The translations under genes were made by a program, and so were the position numbers. Below the pieces are notes generated by a model, which ran no database searches, was not told where the DNA came from, and was given only the letters and a program-made list of their open reading frames with translations. Source: Thermoprotei archaeon (GTDB lineage: Archaea > Thermoproteota > Thermoprotei > Thermoproteales > B15-G16). From it: a stretch of DNA of 43,584 bases. Positions 16,764 through 26,692 of this stretch are shown piece by piece. The DNA is taken from assembly GCA_003649205.1 (NCBI GenBank), contig QMRC01000015.1:1-43584 (forward strand). Reading direction: 5' to 3'. How positions within the stretch are numbered: the stretch's first letter is position 1; each line of letters begins with the position of its first letter.

Positions 16764-16777
16764 GGTAGAAGACCCTA

Positions 16778-17065
16778 TTAATTCTTCAAGTAGACGTGAG
16801 TTCCGAGTGCTTGACCTGGTAGTGCTTTCTTGAAGACCGCAACTACGCAACCAGCTGTTCCATGAGTCTTCACGATCTTTCCGGTAATTTCCTTACCTGT
16901 TGAAGTCTTCCAAATTACCTTTCTACCAATTAGCTTACTAGCTGCCGCTTCATCGTCAATACCCGGGAACTTCAGTATCACGTACCTTGGGTAGCTCTGT
17001 GCGCCTAGCATGAAGTTGACTACGTAGCCTACTCTAGGTAGCTCCTTACTCATTCTGAACCCCAT
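16778..17065 (-). CDS. rpl35ae: 50S ribosomal protein L35Ae
   Basis: A 95-aa ribosomal protein of the L35Ae/eL33 family. Diagnostic stretches are GYVVNFMLGAQSYPRYVILK, ASKLIGRKVIWKT, GKIVKTHGTAGCVVAVFKK and the terminal LPGQALGTHVYLK. The size is normal. The start is ATG 17065 (an ATG four codons later is possible). An A/T-rich TTTATAA at 17084-17090 in the gap to the divergent GPN GTPase gene is a plausible promoter element. The protein occurs in only some archaea. Confidence 0.9.
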   Translation of the reverse strand: MGFRMSKELPRVGYVVNFMLGAQSYPRYVILKFPGIDDEAAASKLIGRKVIWKTSTGKEITGKIVKTHGTAGCVVAVFKKALPGQALGTHVYLKN

Positions 17066-17120
17066 GGTGTGTTAGTGCGCAGGTTTATAAGAAATTCTTT
17101 AAACTACGGTTCAGAGAGCT

Positions 17121-17879
17121 ATGGTCTGTGTAGTGTTTCTTGGTCCTGCGGGTTCTGGAAAGACTACACTAACTAAGACCTTCGGTACGTGGTTGGAGAA
17201 GAGCTTTGAGTACAGGGTAGCGTACGTAAACCTTGATCCAGGAGCTGAAGAAGTACCTTACAGACCGAGCTTCGACATTCGAACCATGATTAGGCTAGTT
17301 GATGTAATGAGGAAATATGGGCTAGGACCTAATGGAGGTATGATAAAGTGCATGGACTTAATGCTAGAGAAATCAGACTACATAGTCAATAGGATAGTTG
17401 AGCTAGATAGAGAGAGCGATTTCGTCCTGGTAGATACTCCAGGACAGATGGAGCCCTTCGTCTTTAGATCTACAGGACCTGCACTCATAGGTAAACTCTC
17501 TCACCTCACTAATTGTGTAGGAGTCATAGTGTTGGATCCGCTCCTCGCTGAGAGAGCACCTGGATTAGTAACGGTTGCATTACTGATGTTACTCATACAG
17601 ATTAGGCTTGGTATCAAGTGTATAGCTGTGATAAATAAGGCTGATCTTACTGAAAAGGTGGAGATAATGGAGTTAATGACTGATCTAGGTAAGTTAGAGG
17701 AAGAGTTACTTGAGGAGAGTAGTGTCGAAGCTGATGTAGCTAGGGGCTGTATAGAGATAGTAAAGGTAGCGATGCCACCCTCTAGAGTAGTCCTGGTATC
17801 AGCTAAGGATGGTACGGGAATGAGTGATCTATACTCGATACTTCACGAAGTGTACTGTGTATGTGGTGATTTAACATAG
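17121..17879 (+). CDS. GPN-loop GTPase
   Basis: A 252-aa GTPase of the GPN family, which in eukaryotes helps assemble RNA polymerase II; the archaeal role is unsettled. Walker A is FLGPAGSGKTTLTKTFG, the eponymous insertion is LGPNGGMIKCM near 72-82, the DxxG motif is VDTPGQMEPFVF, and the base-specificity motif is NKADL. The length and dimer-forming features match archaeal GPN proteins. The gene is divergent from L35Ae and convergent with AMMECR1, whose stop lies 2 bases beyond. Confidence 0.9.
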   Translation: MVCVVFLGPAGSGKTTLTKTFGTWLEKSFEYRVAYVNLDPGAEEVPYRPSFDIRTMIRLVDVMRKYGLGPNGGMIKCMDLMLEKSDYIVNRIVELDRESDFVLVDTPGQMEPFVFRSTGPALIGKLSHLTNCVGVIVLDPLLAERAPGLVTVALLMLLIQIRLGIKCIAVINKADLTEKVEIMELMTDLGKLEEELLEESSVEADVARGCIEIVKVAMPPSRVVLVSAKDGTGMSDLYSILHEVYCVCGDLT

Positions 17880-17881
17880 AG

Positions 17882-18637
17882 TTACGTCATGACCTCGATA
17901 CCAACTTGCCTACATATTTCTGAAACTAGTTCGGGATACTTCTTCTTGACAATAGGATTTAGGTAAACCATCCTCTCAATAACTTCTCCCTCAGGTTCAA
18001 GCTCGTAGAAGATCTGTGCTTGGAATACATATACCTTGACATCACCTCCCTTCCAAGCACTTGGTGGTAACCCAGCTCTAGTACAGGCCTCAGAGAGCAA
18101 AGTCTCAACATCCCATTCGTACTGAATAGCAACCTGTGGAAGGACAATACCTCTTCTCGAGTTCTTCTCTACCAAAACTCCGTGTACACCAAGTACTATG
18201 TTCTCCAGGTACTCAAGTGGTGAAGAGACTTGAAGAAGAGAAGGTTTTGAGAGAACACTCACCTCGAAGACAACATCCTTCAACTCACTAAGTGTTAGTG
18301 GTTGAAACCTGGGATCCTCTGTAGCTGCATATATCGCGGCTAAGATCGTAGAGTGAGTAAGTGGGCAATTAGCTTCTGGAAAACCAACTCTACCCCTTAA
18401 ACTCCTAAAGAAAATACCATCCTTACCTTGGACAATCTTCTCAATAGTGACAAAAACACCAAATCTCTCATTCCGTAACTTACTTGGAGCATCTCTTGGC
18501 TCAATAACTCTACCAAAGGATAGGTACTCCGTAACAGCTGCTCTAGCTAACTTAACCAAGTACTTACCTTCCTCAAGAGTGAGAGGACGAAATAGCTTAA
18601 GCCCCTTCACCATACCTAGGTCACGATAACTATACAT
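17882..18637 (-). CDS. AMMECR1 domain protein
   Basis: A 251-aa protein. The family core is FGVFVTIEKIV, then SLRGRVGFPEANCPL (the LRGC-type motif, with Arg where Cys is usual), then AATEDPRFQPLTLSELKDVVFEVSVLS, and a C-terminal segment with LPQVAIQYEWDVETLLSEAC and a W/K-rich finish. The biochemical role is unknown. AMMECR1 domains are often fused or adjacent to MEMO and radical SAM proteins, and a MEMO gene lies 13 kb away in this window. Its first 8 bases overlap the end of the Mut7-C gene, and RqcH lies directly upstream of that: a three-gene unit. Confidence 0.88.
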   Translation of the reverse strand: MYSYRDLGMVKGLKLFRPLTLEEGKYLVKLARAAVTEYLSFGRVIEPRDAPSKLRNERFGVFVTIEKIVQGKDGIFFRSLRGRVGFPEANCPLTHSTILAAIYAATEDPRFQPLTLSELKDVVFEVSVLSKPSLLQVSSPLEYLENIVLGVHGVLVEKNSRRGIVLPQVAIQYEWDVETLLSEACTRAGLPPSAWKGGDVKVYVFQAQIFYELEPEGEVIERMVYLNPIVKKKYPELVSEICRQVGIEVMT

Positions 18638-19163
18638 ACACTACGTGACATTTAATGGTTTTTGCCCGCAATCTAATTCTCTTCAGAAATTCACGAATAT
18701 TTCTATGGTGAGAACCACACCAGTACACAGCACCACAATACCTACAAACCCAAAACTCAGTAAATCTCCTCAGGGAACCAGTAGCAACTCTATCAACTAG
18801 CTCTTCCCTTGGAACGAACACTAGAGGAGCACCACACCTAGAGCACCTAGCTCTTCTAGGATCTACCTCTAGCTCTATATGGAAGGTCTCACAAATGAAT
18901 GCAAGCAACTCATCAAGTTCACCACCTTCCTGATATATCACAGGTAACTTAAGTTCAATACATCTACACCACAGACCTCTATCCCTAGTTACGACAACCC
19001 TAGATTCACGAACTGCCATCTCAACAATATCTTCATCACAGAGATCAGGTACGTACTTAGCATCCACCCCCAGCATCCACAACCAACGAGCTAAATCGCC
19101 GAGCATAGCATCAACAACGAATTTAGGATCAAAAGCAGAGACACGAGAGGATACGTAGATCAA
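18630..19163 (-). CDS. Mut7-C RNase-like protein (PIN fold with zinc ribbon)
   Basis: A 177-aa protein with a PIN-like nuclease core: KFVVDAMLGDLARWLWMLG, then DLCDEDIVEMA and RVVVTRDRGL, giving the acidic residues expected of the family. A CSRCGAPL...CRYCGAVYW zinc ribbon follows near residues 115-150. Mut7-C proteins are inferred RNases. The start is TTG at 19163. It overlaps AMMECR1 by 8 bases and follows RqcH by only 4, so the three are one operon; a link to RNA or ribosome quality control is plausible. The coding strand is strikingly poor in A and C. Confidence 0.83.
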   Translation of the reverse strand: MIYVSSRVSAFDPKFVVDAMLGDLARWLWMLGVDAKYVPDLCDEDIVEMAVRESRVVVTRDRGLWCRCIELKLPVIYQEGGELDELLAFICETFHIELEVDPRRARCSRCGAPLVFVPREELVDRVATGSLRRFTEFWVCRYCGAVYWCGSHHRNIREFLKRIRLRAKTIKCHVVYV

Positions 19164-19167
19164 GAAG

Positions 19168-21171
19168 TCAACACCTCACACACTCAACGATGCTTGAATT
19201 ACCAGGGAGAAGCTGCATAACCCTATCTACAATAACTCTCCTGTACACCTTCCTAACAACATCATCTACACTACTCATCAAGAAATTAGCAACCTCCTTA
19301 GCAACCCTAGACCTCTCACCACTACCAGGCTCAACAATAACACAGCACACACCCCACCTCCTCATAGCTGATGGCGGTGCAGAAGTGAGCTTCACAGAAT
19401 CACCATACTTAACGAAACCTATAGCTAGCCTAAGCTCTACATTCCTAACGTAATTCCTCTTACCATACACCATAAATGAACCACGAGGAAGGTACTCACC
19501 AGGAGGAGCAGACTTACTAACCTGCTCACCCCAAACCCAAAACACATCAACAACTCTATACCCCATAGACCAAGCTCTAGAGTACGAAGCAGCAAACTGA
19601 GCAGCCTCAGCAATAGTCGAGTCAGGTACAGAACCACCACCACACTTAACAACAACAACTGAACCACCATGAATATCAGCGTGAAAGAATAGATCACGAT
19701 CACTCAAGTACTTCCTAACCAAGACCTCATTCTGAGCAGCATCCTTACCACCGAGCACTAATAGACCATCACTAGATACAAACCACCTAAACCTCTCAAA
19801 CCACTCCTCCCTAACCTCAGGAACGTACTCAACACTAGACCTAACAAACTCCCTAACCTCACCCAACCTAGAACGCAACTCCTCAAGCCTCCTCTCTAAC
19901 TCCCTCAACCTAACTAAAGCAGACTCCCACTTCCTACGAAACTCCCTAGCCTTCTCAAAGTACCTAGAGACAACAGAAGCAGGAGACTCCTTAATAGGTA
20001 CCTCAACCTCACCAACCTCAGGATAGAACACAACAACACAACGTCTCTCAGGAACAAACCTCCTAACACTAACATACACACCTAACTTCGACAACTCATA
20101 CTCAACATCCTCCAACCTAACACAAAAACCAAGTCTCTTAACAACATCCTGAACAGCATACAGCTCATGAAGTCTACTAGAGAGAAACTCCGCAACCCTC
20201 CTATAACGCTCCTCCTTACTACGATACTCCTCAATATCCTCCCTAACCCTCTCAATAACCTCAGAGAGGTCACTAAGTTCCTCACGAATAGCCTCACAAC
20301 TCTCCTCCTCACGAACCTCGAGAGCGAGCTTAGTGAAGTACTCATCAACAGCATCACAGAAGCTATCGTAGACCTTAGCTACGAAACCACTCTCATCGAG
20401 ATGCCTCAACTCAATAGGAACAACAGTAATCCAGGAACCACCTCGATCACAGTAGATACGAGGAGATAGAGAACCCTCACGAACCCTCTTTACTAACTCA
20501 ACCAAGTTACTGTAGATGCAGGAGAGATCACCACGAGAAATAGAATCAACAGTAGAACTCTTATCAATACCACTTAGGTAAACAACCTCCTCAGCAACTT
20601 CACCAGGAACACCAAAACCCCTAACCAGAGCCCTAACAATATCGAGATCAGAGAACCTACTCAAACCAGCTACGAACTCATCTTCATTGAGAGAGAGTAA
20701 ATTACAGGTAAGTGGTGGTGGAACATACTTAAGACCCCTCTTAACAGCTCTATCCCTATACTCAACCTCACGTAGACAAAACTCAACAACACCATCAGAC
20801 CCAACACAGATCACGTTAAACCTCTGAGCAAGCTCAACAACTAGAGAGAGACCAGATCTAAACCTAAGAACACAAATCCTATCGAAATCAATCTGCTCAA
20901 CACCATCGAGAACCGAGTTCCTCAACCTACTACGTAAAAACCTACAGAAGGTAGGTATGACTGTAGGCCACTGAGAAGGAATGTATTTAGTGAACGAAAT
21001 CCTACGAGAATCAAAGCAGAGAAACCTCGAACCACACTCACCCCTAAACCTAAGGTAAAACACATCACCGACCTGATAAACATTGACAAGACGCCAAGAA
21101 ACAACACTACCTAGCTCCCTAACAAGAGCAGCAACATCGAAATTAGTAACACAAACCTTCCTCCTAACCAT
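19168..21171 (-). CDS. rqcH: NFACT family ribosome quality control protein RqcH
   Basis: A 667-aa archaeal Rqc2/RqcH homologue, which binds obstructed large ribosomal subunits and recruits tRNA to tail stalled nascent chains. The N-terminal NFACT-N domain has VTNFDVAALVRELG and RNSVLDGVEQIDFDRI. A central coiled coil (about 280-440) is rich in Glu/Arg, and the NFACT-R domain has KYLSDRDLFFHADIHGGSVV and RNVELRLAIGFV. The start is taken at ATG 21171, 29 bases from a TATTTAA element; an upstream in-frame start at 21243 adds 24 residues unlike the family. Codon use is extreme: the coding strand is G/T-rich with very little A or C. Confidence 0.9.
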   Translation of the reverse strand: MVRRKVCVTNFDVAALVRELGSVVSWRLVNVYQVGDVFYLRFRGECGSRFLCFDSRRISFTKYIPSQWPTVIPTFCRFLRSRLRNSVLDGVEQIDFDRICVLRFRSGLSLVVELAQRFNVICVGSDGVVEFCLREVEYRDRAVKRGLKYVPPPLTCNLLSLNEDEFVAGLSRFSDLDIVRALVRGFGVPGEVAEEVVYLSGIDKSSTVDSISRGDLSCIYSNLVELVKRVREGSLSPRIYCDRGGSWITVVPIELRHLDESGFVAKVYDSFCDAVDEYFTKLALEVREEESCEAIREELSDLSEVIERVREDIEEYRSKEERYRRVAEFLSSRLHELYAVQDVVKRLGFCVRLEDVEYELSKLGVYVSVRRFVPERRCVVVFYPEVGEVEVPIKESPASVVSRYFEKAREFRRKWESALVRLRELERRLEELRSRLGEVREFVRSSVEYVPEVREEWFERFRWFVSSDGLLVLGGKDAAQNEVLVRKYLSDRDLFFHADIHGGSVVVVKCGGGSVPDSTIAEAAQFAASYSRAWSMGYRVVDVFWVWGEQVSKSAPPGEYLPRGSFMVYGKRNYVRNVELRLAIGFVKYGDSVKLTSAPPSAMRRWGVCCVIVEPGSGERSRVAKEVANFLMSSVDDVVRKVYRRVIVDRVMQLLPGNSSIVECVRC

Positions 21172-21196
21172 AGTCACACAACTGAAGCAAACAAAG

Positions 21197-21203
21197 TATT
21201 TAA
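21197..21203 (-). promoter_or_regulatory. TATA element for the rqcH operon
   Basis: TTAAATA on the minus strand, centred about 29 bases upstream of the ATG at 21171. The spacing fits a leaderless or nearly leaderless transcript and supports that start codon over the upstream one at 21243. Confidence 0.5.
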
Positions 21204-21287
21204 CCCCTACTCGAACAGGTAACAACCTCAAAATAGAGAGCACAGCACACTCCCAAGATCATAAAGAGCGTAGAGGTAGATAGTAAG

Positions 21288-21328
21288 TGTAGGGAAGGGA
21301 AGGAAAAAGAAGGAGTTAAAAAGTTTTG
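21288..21328 (-). terminator. Pyrimidine-tract terminator after the S-layer-like gene
   Basis: Just past the stop of the 1779-aa gene the minus strand carries successive tracts: CTTTTTAACTCC, CTTCTTTTTCC and TTCCCTTCCC. Oligo-T tracts are the usual archaeal intrinsic termination signal. It lies in the gap before rqcH. Confidence 0.55.
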
Positions 21329-21345
21329 AGTAAACTAGTGAGGAT

Positions 21346-24300
21346 TTACCTAGCTGGTGCTCCTGGTGCTAGTAGCCTAGCTAGTCTCTTTCTCCTCCAA
21401 ACACTGTACTCGTATAGCAGTATCACTACTACGATGATACCAATGATCACACCGATGATTATCGTCATTAGCTGCGTGTAGCTGAGTACTACACCGAAGA
21501 TCTCTGCGTAGACACCTGGTAGCACGATCTCTGAGTACACTGTCTTACCTACCTCAACGCTCTTGGTATCAGAACCTCTGAACTCTCTGTAAGCTGCTTC
21601 GATTGTGTACGTTCCTGGTGGCAGTACGAACTCAGCCTTACCACCCTCAGCAACCTTTGTCTCAACAATCATCCCACCGATCTTCACTGTTACCGTTGCA
21701 CCAGGTAGTAGCTGTCCTCTCTCACCCTTAACCGCGACCACTAGCTTACCAGCAACGCTCACTGGTATGGCTGGTGTAGTGATTAGCTCCTCAACACTTG
21801 TCTCAACAGCCTTACCGATCTTAATACCCTTCCACTCCTTAATCGTTACCCTCACCTTACCAGCTGGCACATCTCTTAGGTACAGCTTACCCTCAGAGTT
21901 CAGTGATCTATCTGTTAGCTTGATACCTGGTGCCTCAACATCTACTACTGCACCAGCTAGTGGTACACCGAATGTCTTCTCCACTAGTGCTAGCACTACG
22001 TCGAAGACGTTGCACTCGACAACTGCCTCTATTGTTGGCTTCTCCTTACCTGCACCACCGTGTACAACTACCTTGTGCTCCTTAGCAACCTCAACACCCT
22101 TGTACTTCACGGTTATCTTGTACTCACCTGGTGGTACCTGTGACATTCCTTCTGGTGTTATCTCTGGTATGCGTACCAGTACCTTACCCTCCTTATCGGC
22201 TGTGAACGCCGTTGTTGAACCATCTGGCCACTTGATCTCTACCTCAGCACCTGGTAGTGGTCTACCGTGCTTACCAATTACCGTCACTACTAGGCTATAG
22301 ACGTCAACTCTTACCTTGTAGTAGGTGTGAGCTGTTGCGTTGATCAATCCAGCTGTTACTGCTTCTGGTGGTGTCAGTATCGTAACAGCGATAGCTATTG
22401 GCTTTGGTGGTACTGTCTTGACCTTCCAGTACGACTCAATCTCGTACCTCTCACCGCTCATTCCATAGATGTCTAGATCGTCATCCTTCTTCGTTAGTGT
22501 GACACCTGGTGCTACCAGTAGTGTTGCTGTACCCATGTCATCTGTGAAGTTGATGTATCTGTAGACCGGCTTCTCAGCACCAACTGGTGTAACCGCTACG
22601 ATCATGCCCTTGACCGGTCTGTCGTTCCAGTCTAGTAGTGTTACTCTGACCTTACCAGCTATTGCCAGTGCCTTCATGTCCTTTAGTGTGTACTTCTCGG
22701 TTATCCATGGATACTCAGCTGCCAACTCCTTGTTATGCCATACCGTTACGTTCTGTACATACCATGTCTCTGGTGGTGCTACTGGTAGTGCCGCTGTGAA
22801 CTTACCGACAACAGCCTTGGCCTCATCTGGTACTATGATTGACGAGATGATTCTGTACCTCAGTACTGTACCATCTGTGAACGTTACGTTGAAGAATATT
22901 GGTGCCTCGCTGCTAGCGGTTACTGTTGTTGCCTCACCTACACCTAGTCTTGTACCTGCAATACCTAGTGCAGGTGCTAGATCTGCAATTGCCTCAACAA
23001 CCTCTCCATCCTTGTACTTCACTGCCTCTAGCTTGGCGATCTCAAGCTTCCTAGCTAGTGTCTTCTCGATCTCATCACCGACGTTCTTAATCGTTATCTT
23101 CTCAATTGCTCTAACTGGTACTACTAGCTCATACGTGTCTGTGACTACAGTGATGTTGCGATATGCCTTAGCTACACCAAGTACCTCCTCCGAGAACTCC
23201 TCTAGTGCACTGCTCTTACATGCCTCTGGTGGCCAAATCAACTCGAAGATCTTCTTCTCTGGATCTACCGTGTACAGTATGTTCAGTAGCTCTGTCTCAC
23301 TTAATAGACCTGGTGTGTCCTCTGTACCGTAGATCTCGTACTCTCTTAGATCAGTACCACACTTAATCACACCACCAATAATCGGTATCTTCTTGCACCA
23401 TATTGGTACGTCAATGGCTAGTACACCATCTGCATCTGTTGTACCCTCTGCTACTGCAGTTACGTTGACGTTATCGATTACGATTCTTGGTGTCACTACT
23501 CTAATCTTGTCACCGTCTGCATACCAGCACTTCAATGGCTTCGTCAGTGCATCGAATACATCAGCCTCAGTTACGTCTAACTTGTCCCAGAACGTTATTG
23601 TACCTGTGAATGCTGGTGATAGTACTCTCGCCATGTTTACCTTCACCTTGACCTTTGGTATCGCGTACCCACCTAGCATTGACGTTACCTTGATCAGTAC
23701 CCTCGTTACGTTTGCCTTAATTGGTATTACTGGTAGGCCGTTGTACGTAGCTAGTGCCTTATCTGGTGTCTCTGGTAGCGTTATCGTACCGTTGAATACG
23801 ACTACGCCACCATAGTACACGATTACTGGGTACTTACAACCGCCGATGAATAGGTGTCTGTGTCCAATACCTGTGATGTTCATGCCCTGTCCGCTCTTGA
23901 TCACGAAGATTGCCTTACCGTCCTCTGTTGAACCTGTTAGTATCTTGTACAGTATTGTCCAGTGTAGTCTACACTTCTCTGCAATCTCTAGGTACGTTAC
24001 GTCACCTGTCCTCAGGTACTCTGTTAGGTTACCCTTCCACCAGTCTCTGAACTTCTCAACAAGCTCCTTGAGTCTTGGTGATGTCTTGAGGTATGTTGCG
24101 TTGAACAGCATGAAGTCAGCAGTTATCGTCTCACCTGCGTAGGTGTAGACGTACTTCGTCTCGTTGAATACTAGCGTTACGTTCCAGTACTTGATACCCT
24201 CATCTGTGAATACCTTTGTTGTGTTGAGTACGTAGTCAGGTGATATCTCTGGTGCATAGCCCTTGAGCACGAATATCACGAAGTCGTAGATCTTCTCCGC

Positions 24301-26685
24301 TACGTATGGATCTGGTACGTACTTACCCTCACCAGCTGGTACCTTGAGTAGCTTTGGCTCCTTGAATACTAGGATGTTTGCATCTGGGTTCTTACCTGTT
24401 CTCCAGTCGTATCTCGTGTATGGTGTTGTTAGGTTGGTGTATGCAGCTACTGTTATGTTGTACTCGCCTCTTACGAAGAACTTCGACTCGGTTACTGGTA
24501 CGAAGTAGAATGTTACTTCACCTGCCTTGGTTGTTGCATTCCATGACTCTGTGTAGACCTTCTCATTAGCTGTTACGTTGTAGTAGTACAGTGTTACGTT
24601 TAGACCCCAGATACCTGCTGTTGTACCGTACTTAACTATCTTCAGCGTTACGTGTCTAATTGGGAAGATCAGGTCGATTGGTGGTATTGTCCATGGCTTC
24701 TCTAGCCATGTCTTATTGGCCTCTGCCATAGCTTCCTTAATTGGCTCAATAACACCTTCCTTCTCTAGCTTCTCCTTATCTACTGGCCAGAGTGCAAAGC
24801 CCTTGTATATGATGTAGAACCTCAGTGGTATCTTTGCGTACTCCTCACCAATGTATGGTAGTACTAGCTCTACCTCACCAACACCTGTCTCTGGGTCCCA
24901 GTACGTTACGTATCCAATTGGTCTCCACTCACCATCTAGCTTAGCCTCTACAACTATTAGTGAACCAGGTACGTACTCTAGTGGTACGTAGTCACCACCT
25001 TCCTTCATTAGCGATAGTGCACGTATTGTTAACTTGGCAATACCTACCTTTAATGTCACTGGCTTCTCGACCGTCTCGTTGAATGGTACTACGAACTCTG
25101 TCCAATCTGTTGCTACGTACCTTGGCTCTGCTCTGTACCAGATTCTGACCCAGTACCTGGAGTATGGTAGTATACCGTATGGTACACCCTCCTTCCAGTA
25201 AATTGAGAACCTTGTCGTTGTTTCAGGTGTCGCCACTATTGAGAGCCATGGTGGTAGTGCTACATATCCAGCTTGCTCACCACCTAGGTACGCTGGTGCC
25301 TTAAATGTTGGACCGAAGTAGCTCTTGATCTCTGCTACGAATGGTGTTGTTACTGGTGCTCCAGACATGTCTAGTACACGTATTGCAACTGCACCAACTA
25401 GTGCTGTTACATTTACGTGTAGCTCACTATTGATTAGCTTTAGCCCATATGTTAGGTGTATCTTCTTCTCTCTGACTAGTGGATCTGGTACATAGACATC
25501 GTACTTGACCTCTCCTACATTTACTACCTCTCTCCAGCTCTTAACTGTTAGGTTGAGTGGGGCTCTGTAGACTGTACCGAATACGAATCTCGTCTCATCT
25601 AGCTGCTCTCTAATGACTAGTGTGTAGTTCTTGTCTGTTGGTATTGGTACCTTCCTGAACTCAGCAATACCCGTTGATGTGTGTGTTGAGTTAATTACCT
25701 TACCTTCGTACTGTAGTGCTACCTCTAGGTCTAGTGCACCTGTTATGAAGAGACTTACTGATGATCCATTCGAATAAGTCAAGTTACCTCTTAGGTTCTC
25801 TGGTAGGTACACCTTAATCACTAGCTTTGGTATAACATATGCGTATACTGTTGTATTAATTTTATCTGTTGGTGCTGGGTAGTGCCCTATCCATGACTCG
25901 TTGTAGACTGGTACACCTGCGTGGTACACTGTTAGTACGTACTCCTTAGCTAGTGCTATCTCTGCCTTGTACTTGTCCTCTGTTACTTCGAAGGACTTTA
26001 CGTAGATTCTACTGTAGTTGAAGTACTTGTGGGTATATCCATCATCTGTTGTTACGTCTTCGAATACTACTGTCTTGTTTAGTCTTATCTTGACTGGTAC
26101 ACCAGCTACTGGTTCTGGTGTTACGCCTGACACATCAGCAGGTGGACACATTACGCATATACCAAGTGCTGTTATGTCCTTTAGTGGTAGTTCTGTTGTG
26201 TTGAGGTGTTCAAATAGTTCTGGCCAGGTTACGTGAGTTAGTGTCTCGTTGAGTCCTCTAAATACTAGTACTGTTCCGTCTGGTGCCTTGAATCTCCATA
26301 GGATTGTTATGATGTAGTCTGCGTAGGTTGGTGGTATTAATCTTTCCTTAATCTTTGCGTACTTTTCTAAGTCTGCTAGTGATATCTCGTATGTGTACTC
26401 GATCCAACCTGTCTCATTTGTCTTAATCCAACCTGTATCAATTACTAGTTTCTTACCTGTTGCGTTGAAGACTACTAATCTAACTTCCTGATTGCTGAAT
26501 GCTGCTGCATCTATTGGGTATGTTGCTGCTGTTACGTTTGGTAGGTATAGTCTTGTGTAGAATTTCAGTGTTGCTACTCCTGGTGGTGTGGGGTAGTACT
26601 GGTTTTCTGCTAGGACTATTGCTGATATTGATATTAGAGCTAGGACTAATGTTATTGCGAGTATTTTACTTATGGTCCTACTCAT
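21346..26685 (-). CDS. Giant secreted, membrane-anchored S-layer-like protein
   Basis: A 1779-aa surface protein. It has a signal peptide at about residues 1-26 (ILAITLVLALISISAIVLA), a single C-terminal membrane helix near 1738-1758 (TIIIGVIIGIIVVVILLYEY) and a short basic tail. The ectodomain is a chain of beta-sandwich modules with the repeated turn PPGxYxIxxxY/PAGKVRVTI; at least three such carboxypeptidase-regulatory-like/Ig-like units lie in the last 350 residues. Asn-x-Ser/Thr sites are very frequent in the first 1000 residues, consistent with N-glycosylation. Size and topology fit a crenarchaeal S-layer or large cell-envelope protein, but no lineage-specific match can be asserted. Regular C-ending codons suggest high expression. 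A ribosome site GGGTGA lies 8 bases before the ATG, with a TATA box further up. Confidence 0.8.
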   Translation of the reverse strand: MSRTISKILAITLVLALISISAIVLAENQYYPTPPGVATLKFYTRLYLPNVTAATYPIDAAAFSNQEVRLVVFNATGKKLVIDTGWIKTNETGWIEYTYEISLADLEKYAKIKERLIPPTYADYIITILWRFKAPDGTVLVFRGLNETLTHVTWPELFEHLNTTELPLKDITALGICVMCPPADVSGVTPEPVAGVPVKIRLNKTVVFEDVTTDDGYTHKYFNYSRIYVKSFEVTEDKYKAEIALAKEYVLTVYHAGVPVYNESWIGHYPAPTDKINTTVYAYVIPKLVIKVYLPENLRGNLTYSNGSSVSLFITGALDLEVALQYEGKVINSTHTSTGIAEFRKVPIPTDKNYTLVIREQLDETRFVFGTVYRAPLNLTVKSWREVVNVGEVKYDVYVPDPLVREKKIHLTYGLKLINSELHVNVTALVGAVAIRVLDMSGAPVTTPFVAEIKSYFGPTFKAPAYLGGEQAGYVALPPWLSIVATPETTTRFSIYWKEGVPYGILPYSRYWVRIWYRAEPRYVATDWTEFVVPFNETVEKPVTLKVGIAKLTIRALSLMKEGGDYVPLEYVPGSLIVVEAKLDGEWRPIGYVTYWDPETGVGEVELVLPYIGEEYAKIPLRFYIIYKGFALWPVDKEKLEKEGVIEPIKEAMAEANKTWLEKPWTIPPIDLIFPIRHVTLKIVKYGTTAGIWGLNVTLYYYNVTANEKVYTESWNATTKAGEVTFYFVPVTESKFFVRGEYNITVAAYTNLTTPYTRYDWRTGKNPDANILVFKEPKLLKVPAGEGKYVPDPYVAEKIYDFVIFVLKGYAPEISPDYVLNTTKVFTDEGIKYWNVTLVFNETKYVYTYAGETITADFMLFNATYLKTSPRLKELVEKFRDWWKGNLTEYLRTGDVTYLEIAEKCRLHWTILYKILTGSTEDGKAIFVIKSGQGMNITGIGHRHLFIGGCKYPVIVYYGGVVVFNGTITLPETPDKALATYNGLPVIPIKANVTRVLIKVTSMLGGYAIPKVKVKVNMARVLSPAFTGTITFWDKLDVTEADVFDALTKPLKCWYADGDKIRVVTPRIVIDNVNVTAVAEGTTDADGVLAIDVPIWCKKIPIIGGVIKCGTDLREYEIYGTEDTPGLLSETELLNILYTVDPEKKIFELIWPPEACKSSALEEFSEEVLGVAKAYRNITVVTDTYELVVPVRAIEKITIKNVGDEIEKTLARKLEIAKLEAVKYKDGEVVEAIADLAPALGIAGTRLGVGEATTVTASSEAPIFFNVTFTDGTVLRYRIISSIIVPDEAKAVVGKFTAALPVAPPETWYVQNVTVWHNKELAAEYPWITEKYTLKDMKALAIAGKVRVTLLDWNDRPVKGMIVAVTPVGAEKPVYRYINFTDDMGTATLLVAPGVTLTKKDDDLDIYGMSGERYEIESYWKVKTVPPKPIAIAVTILTPPEAVTAGLINATAHTYYKVRVDVYSLVVTVIGKHGRPLPGAEVEIKWPDGSTTAFTADKEGKVLVRIPEITPEGMSQVPPGEYKITVKYKGVEVAKEHKVVVHGGAGKEKPTIEAVVECNVFDVVLALVEKTFGVPLAGAVVDVEAPGIKLTDRSLNSEGKLYLRDVPAGKVRVTIKEWKGIKIGKAVETSVEELITTPAIPVSVAGKLVVAVKGERGQLLPGATVTVKIGGMIVETKVAEGGKAEFVLPPGTYTIEAAYREFRGSDTKSVEVGKTVYSEIVLPGVYAEIFGVVLSYTQLMTIIIGVIIGIIVVVILLYEYSVWRRKRLARLLAPGAPAR

Positions 26686-26692
26686 ACGGACT

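Noticed and set aside
21605..24142. Long plus-strand frames inside the S-layer-like gene
   Set aside because: They are Thr/Ser/Val-rich shadows produced by the biased codons of the real minus-strand gene.
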